Below, one piece after another: positions 15,585 through 25,104 of a DNA stretch of 64,000 nt. A model generated the notes under the pieces. The model searched no databases. It saw only the letters and a program-made list of their open reading frames with translations, and was not told the origin of the DNA. The position numbers and the translations under genes were made by a program. The first letter of the stretch is position 1. Every line of letters begins with the position of its first letter. Origin of the DNA: Micromonospora arborensis (GTDB lineage Bacteria; Actinomycetota; Actinomycetes; Mycobacteriales; Micromonosporaceae); assembly GCF_003205615.1 (NCBI RefSeq), contig NZ_PYBV01000005.1, forward strand, positions 403,506-467,505, in the 5' to 3' direction.

Positions 15585-16070
15585 TCAGGCCTGCTCACCG
15601 GCGTCGGCAGCGGCGGGAGCCTCGGCCGCGGCCTCGGTCTTCGGCGCCTCGGCCGGAGCCTCGGTCTTCGGAGCCTCGGCAGCCTTGGCGGCCTTCTTGG
15701 CCGGCTTGGCCGGGGTCTCCGGGGCGAGCCCGGCGGCGGCCTTCGCCTCAGCCTCGTACGCCGCCTTGCGGTCGGCCCGCTCGGGCGCGACCAGCAGCGG
15801 CGGCGGGGCCGGCAGGCCCTTGTACTTCTGCCAGTCACCGGTCAGCTCCAGCAGCCGCTGAACCGCCTCGCTCGGCTGAGCGCCGACGGACAGCCAGTAC
15901 TGGACCCGCTCCGACTTGACCTCGATGATCGAGGGGTCTTCCTTGGGCTGGTAAACCCCGACGAACTCGATCGCCCGACCGTCGCGCTTGGTGCGCGAGT
16001 CGGCGATGACGATGCGGTACTGCGGGTTGCGGATCTTGCCCATCCGCAGGAGCCGGATCTTTACGGCCAC
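15585..16070 (-). CDS. rpsP: 30S ribosomal protein S16 with Ala-rich tail
   Basis: Residues 1-90 are canonical S16 ([50 protein letters not shown]). Residues 95-161 are an Ala/Pro/Glu/Lys tail with a repeated [16 protein letters not shown] unit, as in other Actinobacteria, where S16 is about 160 residues. GTG 16070 has AGGAG about 11 bases upstream. It is first in the operon, and the 219-bp gap before it should hold the promoter, though I could not identify a convincing one. Confidence 0.95.
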   Translation of the reverse strand: MAVKIRLLRMGKIRNPQYRIVIADSRTKRDGRAIEFVGVYQPKEDPSIIEVKSERVQYWLSVGAQPSEAVQRLLELTGDWQKYKGLPAPPPLLVAPERADRKAAYEAEAKAAAGLAPETPAKPAKKAAKAAEAPKTEAPAEAPKTEAAAEAPAAADAGEQA

Positions 16071-16289
16071 AGTTGTTTCGCTCCTGTTGCGATCTCACCG
16101 GCCCGTGCGGGCGGTGTGCATGGGTGAGCGCCGACCGGACCCGTGGGGTTGGGCCGGAGACTACTCGGTGGACTAGCGACGTGCCCGGGTTAGAGGGCGC
16201 CGGACGCGCGCCGGATACCAGCGACCCATTCTGCCAGATGGAGCGCCGATCACTCGCACCGGAGCCCCAGGCATGCCCGCCGAACGCCG

Positions 16290-18386
16290 CTACGTGACCG
16301 ACATCACCCTGCCGTCGGGGTCCACCGGCCCCGGCAGCCCGGGGGTGGCCAGCCGAGCCAGCAGCTCGCGGGCCGGGCCGGCGGGCACCACCCGCAGCGC
16401 CTCCCGCGCCCGTTGGGCGTGCTCGGCGACCAGGCCGAGCAGCCCGGCCACCCGAGGGTCGTCGCGCGCGACCGCACCCGGCTGTGCCGACCCACCCCAC
16501 CGGGACGCCCCGGCCAGCTCCCGAAGCTGCTCGCCGAGGGCATAGGCAGCGCCAACCTCGCGACCGTACGCGGCCAACGCGTTCACCACCGGCACCCGGG
16601 CGCCTCCGAGCCGACCGCCGAGCCGACACGGCAACTCGAACGCGATGGCGGCCCGCCCGGCCAGGACGGCACCACCGGCACCCCCGTCGGACGACGGGTC
16701 GTCACGCAGTTCCAGAGCCCGCCCCTCACAGGCCACCGTCAGCGCCTCGGCGAACTCGGCGACGACCGGGCCACCGCCCTGCGCGGCGAACTCGTACGCG
16801 CGGGCCAACAGGAAGTCCGCGACCAGCACCGCGAACCGGTTGCCCCACGGCGTCGGTCGGGGGCCGGTGGACCGGGCCTCCTCCCGGGCGCTGTCCACCG
16901 CCAGGCCGGCGAGCAGACCCAGGTCCACCGCCGCGGCGAGGGCGTGCCGCAGCGGGTGTTCCCGGCCCCCGACCGCCGCGGCGACCAGCAGCAGCACCGC
17001 CGGGCGCAGCGAGAGGGTCGACAGGTCCTCGTCCACGCCGGCGAGCCGGACGAACATCGGCCAGTCGTCCCGGACACAGCCGGCCAGCAGTTCGCCCACC
17101 GCCAGGAGATCGCGCCGCAGGTCGCGGGCGAGTTCCGGAGCCGGCTGGGGCAGCGGGTCCAGCAGGACACCGGCCCGCGCCCCGTCCGGGAAGAGCGCCA
17201 GCCGGCGGCAGAGGGCGAAGAGTGGGCGGTCGTCGTCGAAGGTGGCGTCGAGCACCCGCCAGGCGAGCAGGTACCGGCGCACGGAGTACCGGCCGGTCTC
17301 GAAATAGCCGGACTGCCGGGCGGCCAACTGCCGGGCGTACGGAGCGGGATCCACCGGTCCTGCCCCGGCGCGACGAAGCGCCGTGTCGATCCGGTCCGCG
17401 GCGAGCAGGCCCGACTCCAGGGCGAAGCTGATGCCCTCGCCGGTGAACGGGCTGACCAGCCCCGCCGCGTCGCCGACCAGGAGCAGCCCCGGCACACCAC
17501 ACCGGGACGGGTCGAAGTCCAGCCGCAGCGGCGCACCGGTCATCGGTCCGGCTGGCCGGGCCGCCCGGAACCGGTGGTCGGTCGTCGCCAGCTCGGCGAC
17601 GAAACGCTCGTACAGCAACCGCACGTTCTCCCGGTGGGTCGGGTCGAAGAGGCCCACGCCGACGTTGGCCGTCCCGTCGCCGACCGGGAACACCCAGCCG
17701 TAGGAGGGCAGCACCCGCCGGTCCGTGACGTCCGCCAGCGGGAGGTGGATCTCCAGCAGTTCGTCGAGGTCCGCCACCTGCGTGAAGTAGCCCCGGGCGG
17801 CGAACCCGGTCCACTCCCGGTCCGGACTACGCAACCCGGCCTGGTGAGCCAGCCGTGAGGAGGCCCCGTCGGCGGCGACCACAGCAGGGGTACGCAGCGC
17901 GAACCGGCGGCCCTCGTACTCGACCTGCACGCCGTGGACCCCGCCCGCGCCGCCCAGCAGTCGGGTGGCCCGTGCCCCGGTCCAGAGCACCGCGCCGGCA
18001 CGCACCGCCCGCCGGCACAGCACCGCATCCAACTCCAGTCGGGGCACCACCATGCCGTACCCGGTGCCGTCGGGGTCCTCGTAGTGGAAGTCGCGACCGC
18101 CCCGCCCGCGCATCCGGATCCGCACCCCGTCGACCCGCTGGGCGCCCGTCAGCTCGTCGAGCACCCCCATCTCGGCGAGCAGCCGCACGGCGCTGCGGGT
18201 CAGGCCGTCGCCGCAGCACTTGTCGCGGGGAAACTCCCGCCGGTCGATCAGCAGAACCCGGCGGCCCAGCACCGCCAGCCGGTACGCCGCGGCCGCGCCG
18301 CCCGGGCCCGCGCCCACCACCACCGCGTCGAAGCCGTCGAGCCGGTCCGGAACCATCGCCGGGATCGGCGGGTCCGACGTGACCAC
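16290..18386 (-). CDS. Geranylgeranyl reductase-family flavoprotein fused to a degenerate polyprenyl synthase domain
   Basis: The 698-residue protein has two parts. Residues about 15-440 are an FAD-dependent reductase of the geranylgeranyl reductase family: VVVGAGPGGAAAAYRL, DKCCGDGLT and LLVGDAAGLVSPFTGEG (about 300). These enzymes saturate prenyl chains. Residues about 450-690 align along their length with the polyprenyl synthase encoded just upstream: LRPAVLLLVAA against IRPALLLVAA, FLLARA against FLVARA, and AFELPCRLGGRLGG against LFELPCRLGALLAG. The first Asp-rich motif HDDVMD has become VDSARE and the second DDALD has become GEQLRE, so this half cannot be a prenyltransferase. GTG 18386 lies one base after the synthase stop. 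I infer a regulatory or complex-forming role for the second half. Confidence 0.85.
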   Translation of the reverse strand: MVTSDPPIPAMVPDRLDGFDAVVVGAGPGGAAAAYRLAVLGRRVLLIDRREFPRDKCCGDGLTRSAVRLLAEMGVLDELTGAQRVDGVRIRMRGRGGRDFHYEDPDGTGYGMVVPRLELDAVLCRRAVRAGAVLWTGARATRLLGGAGGVHGVQVEYEGRRFALRTPAVVAADGASSRLAHQAGLRSPDREWTGFAARGYFTQVADLDELLEIHLPLADVTDRRVLPSYGWVFPVGDGTANVGVGLFDPTHRENVRLLYERFVAELATTDHRFRAARPAGPMTGAPLRLDFDPSRCGVPGLLLVGDAAGLVSPFTGEGISFALESGLLAADRIDTALRRAGAGPVDPAPYARQLAARQSGYFETGRYSVRRYLLAWRVLDATFDDDRPLFALCRRLALFPDGARAGVLLDPLPQPAPELARDLRRDLLAVGELLAGCVRDDWPMFVRLAGVDEDLSTLSLRPAVLLLVAAAVGGREHPLRHALAAAVDLGLLAGLAVDSAREEARSTGPRPTPWGNRFAVLVADFLLARAYEFAAQGGGPVVAEFAEALTVACEGRALELRDDPSSDGGAGGAVLAGRAAIAFELPCRLGGRLGGARVPVVNALAAYGREVGAAYALGEQLRELAGASRWGGSAQPGAVARDDPRVAGLLGLVAEHAQRAREALRVVPAGPARELLARLATPGLPGPVDPDGRVMSVT

Positions 18387-18387
18387 C

Positions 18388-19377
18388 TCAACCCGCCCGG
18401 GTGACGGCGTAGTCGGCGAGCCGGACCAGCGAGTCCCGGGCCGGACCGGGCGGCAGCGGGTCCAGCCGCCGGGCGGCCTGTGCGGCCCTGCTCCGGGCCT
18501 CGGCGAGGACCTCGTCCACCGCACCAGAGGCGACCACCAGCTCGGCCACCTCGGCCAACTCCGCCGGGGTGGGCTCGCGTACCTCCAGGAGGTCGCGCAC
18601 CCGCCCGGCCCCCGGTGTGTCGCGGGCCAGCAACCGCAGTACCGACATGGTGTAGACCCCTTCCCGGACGTCCGTCAGCGGCCGCTTGCCGAGAGCCGCG
18701 TAGCTGCCGCGCACGTCGAGCGCGTCGTCGGTGAGCTGGAAGGCGACCCCGAGGTCGTGGCCGTACCCGGCCAGCGCCTCGACGGTCGCCGGCGGCGCAC
18801 CGGCGAGCAGCGCGCCCAACCGGCAGGGCAACTCGAACAGGGTCGCCGTCTTGCCAGCGATGATCTCCAGGTGCTCGGCCTCGGTGAGGCCGGTGTGGAA
18901 CGCGTTCTCGGTCTCGCGGAGCTGGCCCGTGCAGAGCGCGACGAGCGCGGCGGCCGCCTCCCGGCCGTACCGGTCGTCGAAGGCGGCGAGCAGTGCGATC
19001 GCCCGGGCGACCAGGAAGGTCCCGGCGACCACCGCCGCCGGCTCGCCCCATTCGGCGTTGACGCTGGGTCCGTGCCGCCGGGTGACGGCCCGGTCCATCA
19101 CGTCGTCGTGGTAGAGCGAGGCGAGGTGCAGCAACTCCAACGCCGCGGCGGCGTCGAGCAGGTGCGCTGGACGGACGGTGCCGAATTCGGCCGCGACCAG
19201 CAGCAGCGCGGGACGGATCCGCTTGCCGCCCCGACGTTGCAGGGCCGTCGCCATCGCCCAGAGCGCCGGGTCCGACGCGGCGACGGCCTCCCGCATCCGC
19301 CGGTCCAGGCCGGCCAGCGCATCCCGGGTACGGGCGCTGGCCAGCCAGTCCGGGTCGGTTGCGTTGCTCACCGTCAC
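18388..19377 (-). CDS. Polyprenyl (isoprenyl diphosphate) synthase
   Basis: This 329-residue all-helical trans-isoprenyl diphosphate synthase has both catalytic Asp motifs: DDVMD at about 90-94 and DDALD at about 218-222. It also has the GGKRIRPALLL substrate motif and the GKTATLFELP block. It would condense isopentenyl diphosphate with allylic diphosphates; chain length cannot be decided here. GTG 19377 overlaps the protease stop (GTGA), so it is coupled to the upstream gene. Its product is a likely substrate for the reductase encoded next. Confidence 0.92.
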   Translation of the reverse strand: MTVSNATDPDWLASARTRDALAGLDRRMREAVAASDPALWAMATALQRRGGKRIRPALLLVAAEFGTVRPAHLLDAAAALELLHLASLYHDDVMDRAVTRRHGPSVNAEWGEPAAVVAGTFLVARAIALLAAFDDRYGREAAAALVALCTGQLRETENAFHTGLTEAEHLEIIAGKTATLFELPCRLGALLAGAPPATVEALAGYGHDLGVAFQLTDDALDVRGSYAALGKRPLTDVREGVYTMSVLRLLARDTPGAGRVRDLLEVREPTPAELAEVAELVVASGAVDEVLAEARSRAAQAARRLDPLPPGPARDSLVRLADYAVTRAG

Positions 19378-20966
19378 CGCTTCCGCTTGGGCTTCGGCTT
19401 CGGCTTGGTCGGCTCCTCGGCCGCCGGTTGGCCGGCGTCGCCGCCGCTCCCACCGCCACCGCAGCCACAGCCCCCGTCGCCACGCCGCCCACTGCCCGGA
19501 GCACACAGGGTGGGCACCCGCTCGACCAACTCCTGCGCCTTGTGCAGCAGTTGCTCGTCGTCGAGCATCCGCAGGATCTCCACCGGAGTACGACCGACAG
19601 CGTCGTTCGCCAGCGCCAGCACCTCCTCGGCGGCGGAGAGCTCCTCGGCGGTCAACCGGTCCGCGAAGCGGCGCAGCGTCTTGCGGGCCTCGTCGAGGTG
19701 CTCGGTGGTGAGCGTCGCCTCGGAGCGCTGCGGCTGGAGCAGTGCCGCACGGGCCGTCTCGGCGTAGGTGTCGTAGAGCTTCTGCAGGTGCCGCCGGTCG
19801 GCGTCGGAGAGCTTCGTCGCCCGGGCTCGGGCCACCAACCGGTCCTCGTTGGCGAAGTAGGTGTCGACAGCGAACCGGCCGACCCTGGTCTGCTGCAGGT
19901 AGCGCTGCCGGAACTCCTTCTCGACCGCCACGTCGAGGTCGACGTCCCGGTCCAGGACCCGGCGGGCGGTGCTGCTGGAGGCGCAGCCGCAGGCACTCTC
20001 GTTGCCACCCTCGCCGCCCAGGTAGACCACCGACCCGGAGTCGCCACCCTCGGACAGGTGGGCGGTGGCGATCTGGCCCTCGAAGGTAGCCACGCCGACG
20101 CCGGGGCCGTAGTCGATGCTCGCGCTGACATCCACCTCGGTCACCGTGGAGGTGGTGTACTCCGTGGTCCGGCCGACCTTCTCCACGTTGCTGCCGATGT
20201 CGACGCCGGCGATGGCGCTGGCCCCCGCGGGGAAGGTCACGTCGAGTTGACGCAGCACCTCGTCGATGGGGTTGATCAGGGTCCGGTTGCACGAGCCGGC
20301 GAAGAGTAGACCGACCGCCGGATGATCGCTGTTGGCCACCGGGAAGATGTCGTTCTTGACCTGGTCGATCACGTCGTTGGGTTGGGTGACCTGGCCGATC
20401 GCGCAGTCCACCCGGTTGCCGGCCGGGTTGATCATCACGAATCGCTTGAGTGTGGCGATGGTGTCGGCCGGCGCGGTGCCGCCGTCGTACGAGCCGGGCT
20501 GCGTGATCGCGTCGCCGATCACCCCGGCGTTGGAGTTCGCCAGCACGTGGTTGTTGCTCAGGATGCAGAGCGAACCGTCGGTGTTGTCGGTGACCAGCGC
20601 GCCAAGCGTGCCGGCCGTGACGTTGATGTGCGCGATGCTCACCCCGTTGGGCGCTGGGCGTTCCCGGGCGGTGAACTCCTGGGCGAAGAACGGGCCGGTC
20701 TCCACCACGTCGACCTCGACGAAGTCGGACCCGAAGTAGACCCGCCGCGGCAGCAGCCGGGTGGTGGGTAGGAACTGCCTCGGCACCTTGCGCACCACGT
20801 ACACGACCAGGGCCGGCTCGTCCGTGCGGCGGCCGCTGACCTCCCGTCGCCCGTAGGCGAGCCCGCTGACGTTCGGGTCGCCGAGCAACCCGGCCAGTGG
20901 TCCCTGACGGGCCGCCCGAGCCAACGCCCGGGCCTTGACGTAGCTGTCGTCGTTCGGATTGAACAT
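19374..20966 (-). CDS. Trypsin-like serine protease with Gly/Cys-rich, Lys-Pro tail
   Basis: The 530-residue protein has no signal peptide. Residues about 25-110 form a small alpha/beta-looking region (EPALVVYVVRKVPRQFLP). A chymotrypsin-fold domain follows at about 115-340 with the triad H140 (SNNHVLAN), D187 (VDCAIGQV) and S310 (GGDSGSVV). Next come CGCASSST, a helical region of about 150 residues with several charged helices, a GCGCGGGGSGG run and a KPKPKPKRKR tail. ATG 20966 has GGAG eight bases upstream. It lies between a 78-residue gene and the polyprenyl synthase. The target is unknown; neighbouring products are obvious candidates. Confidence 0.82.
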   Translation of the reverse strand: MFNPNDDSYVKARALARAARQGPLAGLLGDPNVSGLAYGRREVSGRRTDEPALVVYVVRKVPRQFLPTTRLLPRRVYFGSDFVEVDVVETGPFFAQEFTARERPAPNGVSIAHINVTAGTLGALVTDNTDGSLCILSNNHVLANSNAGVIGDAITQPGSYDGGTAPADTIATLKRFVMINPAGNRVDCAIGQVTQPNDVIDQVKNDIFPVANSDHPAVGLLFAGSCNRTLINPIDEVLRQLDVTFPAGASAIAGVDIGSNVEKVGRTTEYTTSTVTEVDVSASIDYGPGVGVATFEGQIATAHLSEGGDSGSVVYLGGEGGNESACGCASSSTARRVLDRDVDLDVAVEKEFRQRYLQQTRVGRFAVDTYFANEDRLVARARATKLSDADRRHLQKLYDTYAETARAALLQPQRSEATLTTEHLDEARKTLRRFADRLTAEELSAAEEVLALANDAVGRTPVEILRMLDDEQLLHKAQELVERVPTLCAPGSGRRGDGGCGCGGGGSGGDAGQPAAEEPTKPKPKPKRKR

Positions 20967-20999
20967 GGCCGTCTCCTGCCGGTGCAACGGGGTGATGGA

Positions 21000-21236
21000 T
21001 CAGGTTCGGCGGGCCTCGAACGGCCCGGTGAGCACGAAGCGCAGCGCGACACCGTCGACGCGCTCGCTGGTGCGGGCCACCAACACGGGGTCGGTGACGT
21101 AGACGGTGATGACGTACGGGCCGGACGGGTCGGGCCGGCCGATGCCGGTGCCGACGGCGGCGAACCGTCGGGTGAGCTCAGCCCGGTGCGCGGCCAGCAC
21201 GGCACGGACGGCGTCGAGCGAGTCGGGTTCAGCCAC
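21000..21236 (-). CDS. Small 78-residue protein preceding the protease
   Basis: GTG 21236 overlaps the end of the large PKD gene (stop at 21229-21231), and the frame runs to 21000, 33 bp before the protease start. The protein has a helix (DSLDAVRAVLAAHRAELTRR) then SGPYVITVYVTDP and VDGVALRFVLTGPF. Its PYVITVYVTDP stretch resembles EPALVVYVVRKVP in the protease N-terminal region, so the two may share a small domain. An in-frame GTG at 21287 would add 17 residues but runs deep into the upstream gene. Function is unknown. Confidence 0.55.
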   Translation of the reverse strand: MAEPDSLDAVRAVLAAHRAELTRRFAAVGTGIGRPDPSGPYVITVYVTDPVLVARTSERVDGVALRFVLTGPFEARRT

Positions 21237-24200
21237 AGCAGCCACCACGAATCGGCGGGTCGGACCGGGGCGTCGGGCCGCTGACACCGGGGTCGATCGG
21301 AACCGGGTGCGACGTGGGGTCGCCGTGCTCGTCGTCGGACCCGGTGTCGTCGGCGTACTCGGCGCAGAGCCGGATCAGCAGCCCCTCCGCCGATCGGCCG
21401 ACGATCCGGACGGCGACGATGCCGGGACCGGCGAGCGTCACCGTCGCCGGGCCCGGTGGCGAGTTCGCCGGCACCTCGACGCGGTCGAGCTGCGTACCGT
21501 CGTCGTCGAACGCGGTCAGCTCGACCGGTTTGCCGCCCTGGTTGGCCAGGGTGACGACGACCCGGTCCACCGGGTGGGGCAGTGCGACGTGGACGCCGGC
21601 GCCGAGTTGGAGGGCCGCGCCGCCGGTGGGCGGCCCGACCGCGACGACCACCCGGCCGGCGTCGTCCAGGGAACGGATGAGGAACTCGTGGTCCGTCCAC
21701 TCCGCCGGGTACTGGGTGCCGGGCTGACGGCCGGCGAAGTCGAGACAGTCGCGCGGCCGTGGTGGCGGCGGCTCCGTCGGGCAGTACGGCTGCGCGGCCA
21801 GCAGGTCCACGTCGTCGAACCACACCCGTCCGCCGCCCCTTCGGGGTTCGCCCCCGTCGGCCGCTGCCTCCAGGAAGACGGTCACCCCGGCGGCCTGGGC
21901 GGCGACGCGTACCGTCAGTGGGCTCCACCGCTGGGCGCTCGTGCCGTCGCTCCAGACGACGGCGGCGGAGGCCGGGTCGGTGCCGCCGGTGGGGTCGACG
22001 CCGAGCCGCGCGGTCGCGGGTTCGGCCTGGTCGAGGTCGTACCAGGCGGTGAGCTGGTAGGCCCAGCCCGGGTTGGCCCCGATCTGCTGCCGGACGCCGA
22101 CCCGCTGCTGCGGACCGGGCACGAGCCCCTGGGAGCGGCGGCCACCGTGCACCACGAAGTTGCTCGCGGCGTGTTGGCCGGTGCCGCCGGCCGCCGAGCC
22201 GGCCAGCACGTACGGCTCCCAGCCGTTGGCGACCTGTCCGGTGGTGCGCTGGGCGAACCCGTCCTCGAAGTGCCGGTTGACCACGTCGATGGCCCGGACC
22301 ACCACCTCGTCGACCCCGGTCCCACCGTCGTCGTCGATCACGGTGCACCGGGTCAGGAACGTGCCGCAGTCCGGGTAGCGGTGGGACAGCACCGCGATCC
22401 CCCGACCGGCCGGCGGCTCGTGCGTCTCGGTGACCACCGCCGGCAGCGGGGGGCTGCAGTCGCCGAAATCCCAGACGGCGGTGTGCGTGTCGCACCAACC
22501 GGGGTCGGTGAACCGGGCGGTGAGGGTGAGGACCGTGCAGGGGTAGGTGAACAGATCGGGGCCGGCATCGACCACCGGCGGGACGTTGCGCACCGTCACG
22601 GTCCGGGTGTCGGTCGCCATCCCGCCGTTCTGGTCCCGGACCCGCAGGGTCACCTCGTACACACCGTTGTCGCACCAGGCGTGCTGGACGGTGCTGGTGC
22701 CCTCGGCCCGCGGCGGGGTGTTGGTCTCCACGACCGTGCCCGGCTCGGTGGGTTGGGCGTCGCCGAAGTTCCAGGTGGTCTCGTGGGTGTCGACGTACTC
22801 GACGTCGCTGAACCGGCCGACGAGGGTGACCAGCTCCCCCTCGTCGACGGTGAGGTCCGGGCCGGCGTCGACCGTGGGCGGCACGTTGGCGACGTACACC
22901 AACGCGAAGTGGCGGCTGGTGGCGCCGCCGGGCTGGTTGATCGTCAACGAGTGCGCCGCGAGGTAGGTGCCGCTGGCGGCGTACACGTGGTTGACGTCCG
23001 CGGTGGCGGCCGGTGCGGCGCCGTCGCCGGTCAGCCAGGTGTAGCCGGCCGCGGCGCTGGTGTGCCCGGCGGCCAACAGCAGGGCCGACTGGGCCGTCCC
23101 GGTGTACGGTCCGCTGCTGCGGGCGGCGAGCACCTCGGTGCTCTCACAGGAGCTGAGCACCTCCAGGTCACCGGCGAGGACGAGCCCGTCGGCGTTGATC
23201 ACGACCGGGTCGAAGAAGACGGCCCTGACCCGCCCGATCCGGGCCAGCTCGGGCGGCCAGCCGGTGATGCCGCTGACCGCCCCGGTGATCGGGTCGACAA
23301 GGCGTGACCCGCCGATGTTGTTGACCACGGCCGTGATCACCGCGGCGACCACGATGATGATGATCCCGATCAGGATGCTCCCGGCACCGAAGCTGATGAT
23401 CGCCAGGATGATGGCGATGACCCAGAACAGGACCGACTCCTCGGGGTCGACGTCCGGTTCGCCGATCAGGTGGTTGTCCATCCGCTGGACGCCGTCGGGG
23501 TTGAGATCGCCGCTCGGGGTCCAGTGCAGTCCCACGTCGGCCCGGAAGCTGGCGTCGACGTCGATGCTGCCGAGGATCGCGTCGATGACCGTCAACTCAC
23601 CGCTCATCCGGATCGACCCGTCCCGCAGTACGACGTCCAACTCCCGGACGTCCGCCTTGTCGTCGCCCTGGTCGACGCGGCGCGGCAGGTCGCTGTCCGC
23701 CCAACCGTTGGTGACCCGGGCGGAGTCGATGTTCTCCTGCACGATCGTCCCGTCGAGCAGGATGGCGAAGTCCCGCCCGGCCGGTACGACGTTGGTCATC
23801 GCCCCGATGTCGGCGCCCTCGCCGGCGTTGATCGCGATCACCAGGAGGTCGGCGAAGACCCGGGTGGCGACGTTGTCGGCCTCGAACACCTCGCCACCGA
23901 CCTCCGGCGTCCACAGGGCCAGGAAGCCCCGCCCGGTCAGGTCGTCGAAGAGCAGGTCACCGATGGCCGTCTCGATCTGCGCCACGGTGGGCACCACGAC
24001 GCTCTGCGAACCGAAGCCGTGCACCAGCGCCGCCCCCTGCTGGTTGAGCTGGGCCTGCAGCGCGTTGTCGAGGAACCCGAAGAGAGTGGCGTTGTTGGTG
24101 GTGAAGTGGGCGCCCTCGATGCCGGGCGCCGGGCTGATCGGCCCCGCCACCACTGTCGCCGTGTCGAAGCGCAACGTGTACGCCCCCGGCGGGGTCTCCA

Positions 24201-24990
24201 GCGGCACCGTGATGGCGAGCCGGGTTTCCACCGCCATCGGGTCGGCCAGCGCGGGCGCCGCGCCACTGCCGACGATGTGGAACATCCGCAGATAGATCGG
24301 CATGCTGATGAGGACGTTCCCCGGATCCGGCTGGCTGACGTCGATCCGGTGGGCCGGGTCGGCCTGGTCGTCGTAGATCTCCAGGTGGGTGTCGAGGGTG
24401 TAACTGCCGACGCCGAGGCCCAGCACCAGCCCGGTGTCGTCCTGCTCGTGCGGGATCGTCGGGATCCCCGGATGCAGCACACCCCCGGGGCCGCCGTTCT
24501 CGTAGGCGAAGTGGATGTACTCCCCGAGAATCTGGACAAGCTTCGGGGCGAGAGGGTCACCGCTGGTCAGGGTCGCGGTGACCGCGCTGCGGGGCAGGCC
24601 GTCGAAGCGCAGCCCCACGTTCTTCGAGTCGGGCAGCACCCCGATCGGCACGGCGGCGTGCGCGGTGGCGGTGAGGTCCAGCAGTTGCGCGGAGGGCACC
24701 GGCGGGTCGGCGACGGTCACCTGGATGACCAGGCCGAAGGTGAGTTCACAACCGTCGATGTCGGGTCGTGGGGCGGCGTCGAGCTGGTCGCGGGGGATCT
24801 CCACCTGGCCGCCGGCCGTGGTGAACCCGCCGATCCCGAGGCCGGCCGGGACCGGCAGGAACTGCCGGATGCGTCCCTCGTCGGTGCTGGTGTCGCCGCA
24901 CTCGGCGGACTTCCAGGCACCCTGCAGGGCCTTGCGGAGAACGGGTGGAGTCGCCTCGACGACGACCTCGAAGCCATGGGTGTCGGCCAT
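21229..24990 (-). CDS. Large PKD-repeat protein with internal membrane hairpin (possible TULIP-like N-terminus)
   Basis: This 1253-residue protein lacks a signal peptide. Its N-terminus (THGFEVVVEATPPVLRKAL) recalls P47/OrfX-type TULIP lipid-binding proteins, a tentative match from memory. Around residues 517-556 a strongly hydrophobic hairpin occurs (VLFWVIAIILAIISFGAGS then ILIGIIIIVVAAVITAVV). At least two PKD-type beta domains follow, from about 703 and 801 (VPPTVDAGPDLTVDEGE, VPPVVDAGPD; WNFGDAQP, WDFGDCSPP). Then come carbohydrate-binding-like beta regions (VWFDDVDLL; about 900-1230) and a Cys-rich end (RGGCCG). ATG 24990 is the family-like start. The gene is coupled to the 78-residue gene downstream. 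Confidence 0.7.
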   Translation of the reverse strand: MADTHGFEVVVEATPPVLRKALQGAWKSAECGDTSTDEGRIRQFLPVPAGLGIGGFTTAGGQVEIPRDQLDAAPRPDIDGCELTFGLVIQVTVADPPVPSAQLLDLTATAHAAVPIGVLPDSKNVGLRFDGLPRSAVTATLTSGDPLAPKLVQILGEYIHFAYENGGPGGVLHPGIPTIPHEQDDTGLVLGLGVGSYTLDTHLEIYDDQADPAHRIDVSQPDPGNVLISMPIYLRMFHIVGSGAAPALADPMAVETRLAITVPLETPPGAYTLRFDTATVVAGPISPAPGIEGAHFTTNNATLFGFLDNALQAQLNQQGAALVHGFGSQSVVVPTVAQIETAIGDLLFDDLTGRGFLALWTPEVGGEVFEADNVATRVFADLLVIAINAGEGADIGAMTNVVPAGRDFAILLDGTIVQENIDSARVTNGWADSDLPRRVDQGDDKADVRELDVVLRDGSIRMSGELTVIDAILGSIDVDASFRADVGLHWTPSGDLNPDGVQRMDNHLIGEPDVDPEESVLFWVIAIILAIISFGAGSILIGIIIIVVAAVITAVVNNIGGSRLVDPITGAVSGITGWPPELARIGRVRAVFFDPVVINADGLVLAGDLEVLSSCESTEVLAARSSGPYTGTAQSALLLAAGHTSAAAGYTWLTGDGAAPAATADVNHVYAASGTYLAAHSLTINQPGGATSRHFALVYVANVPPTVDAGPDLTVDEGELVTLVGRFSDVEYVDTHETTWNFGDAQPTEPGTVVETNTPPRAEGTSTVQHAWCDNGVYEVTLRVRDQNGGMATDTRTVTVRNVPPVVDAGPDLFTYPCTVLTLTARFTDPGWCDTHTAVWDFGDCSPPLPAVVTETHEPPAGRGIAVLSHRYPDCGTFLTRCTVIDDDGGTGVDEVVVRAIDVVNRHFEDGFAQRTTGQVANGWEPYVLAGSAAGGTGQHAASNFVVHGGRRSQGLVPGPQQRVGVRQQIGANPGWAYQLTAWYDLDQAEPATARLGVDPTGGTDPASAAVVWSDGTSAQRWSPLTVRVAAQAAGVTVFLEAAADGGEPRRGGGRVWFDDVDLLAAQPYCPTEPPPPRPRDCLDFAGRQPGTQYPAEWTDHEFLIRSLDDAGRVVVAVGPPTGGAALQLGAGVHVALPHPVDRVVVTLANQGGKPVELTAFDDDGTQLDRVEVPANSPPGPATVTLAGPGIVAVRIVGRSAEGLLIRLCAEYADDTGSDDEHGDPTSHPVPIDPGVSGPTPRSDPPIRGGCCG

Positions 24991-25104
24991 TGGTCCCCCT
25001 TCGGGGCCGGTGTGGTGGAGGCCGGAGGGTGTGGACGCCGGATGCCGGACCGGACGTCAGGAGATGCTCGGGCAGCCGTCGCCGCGCGACGGGCCGCCCG
25101 TTGG

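Noticed and set aside
15585..16070. Long S16 tail as an unusual fusion
   Set aside because: S16 of similar length with an Ala-rich tail is normal in Actinobacteria.
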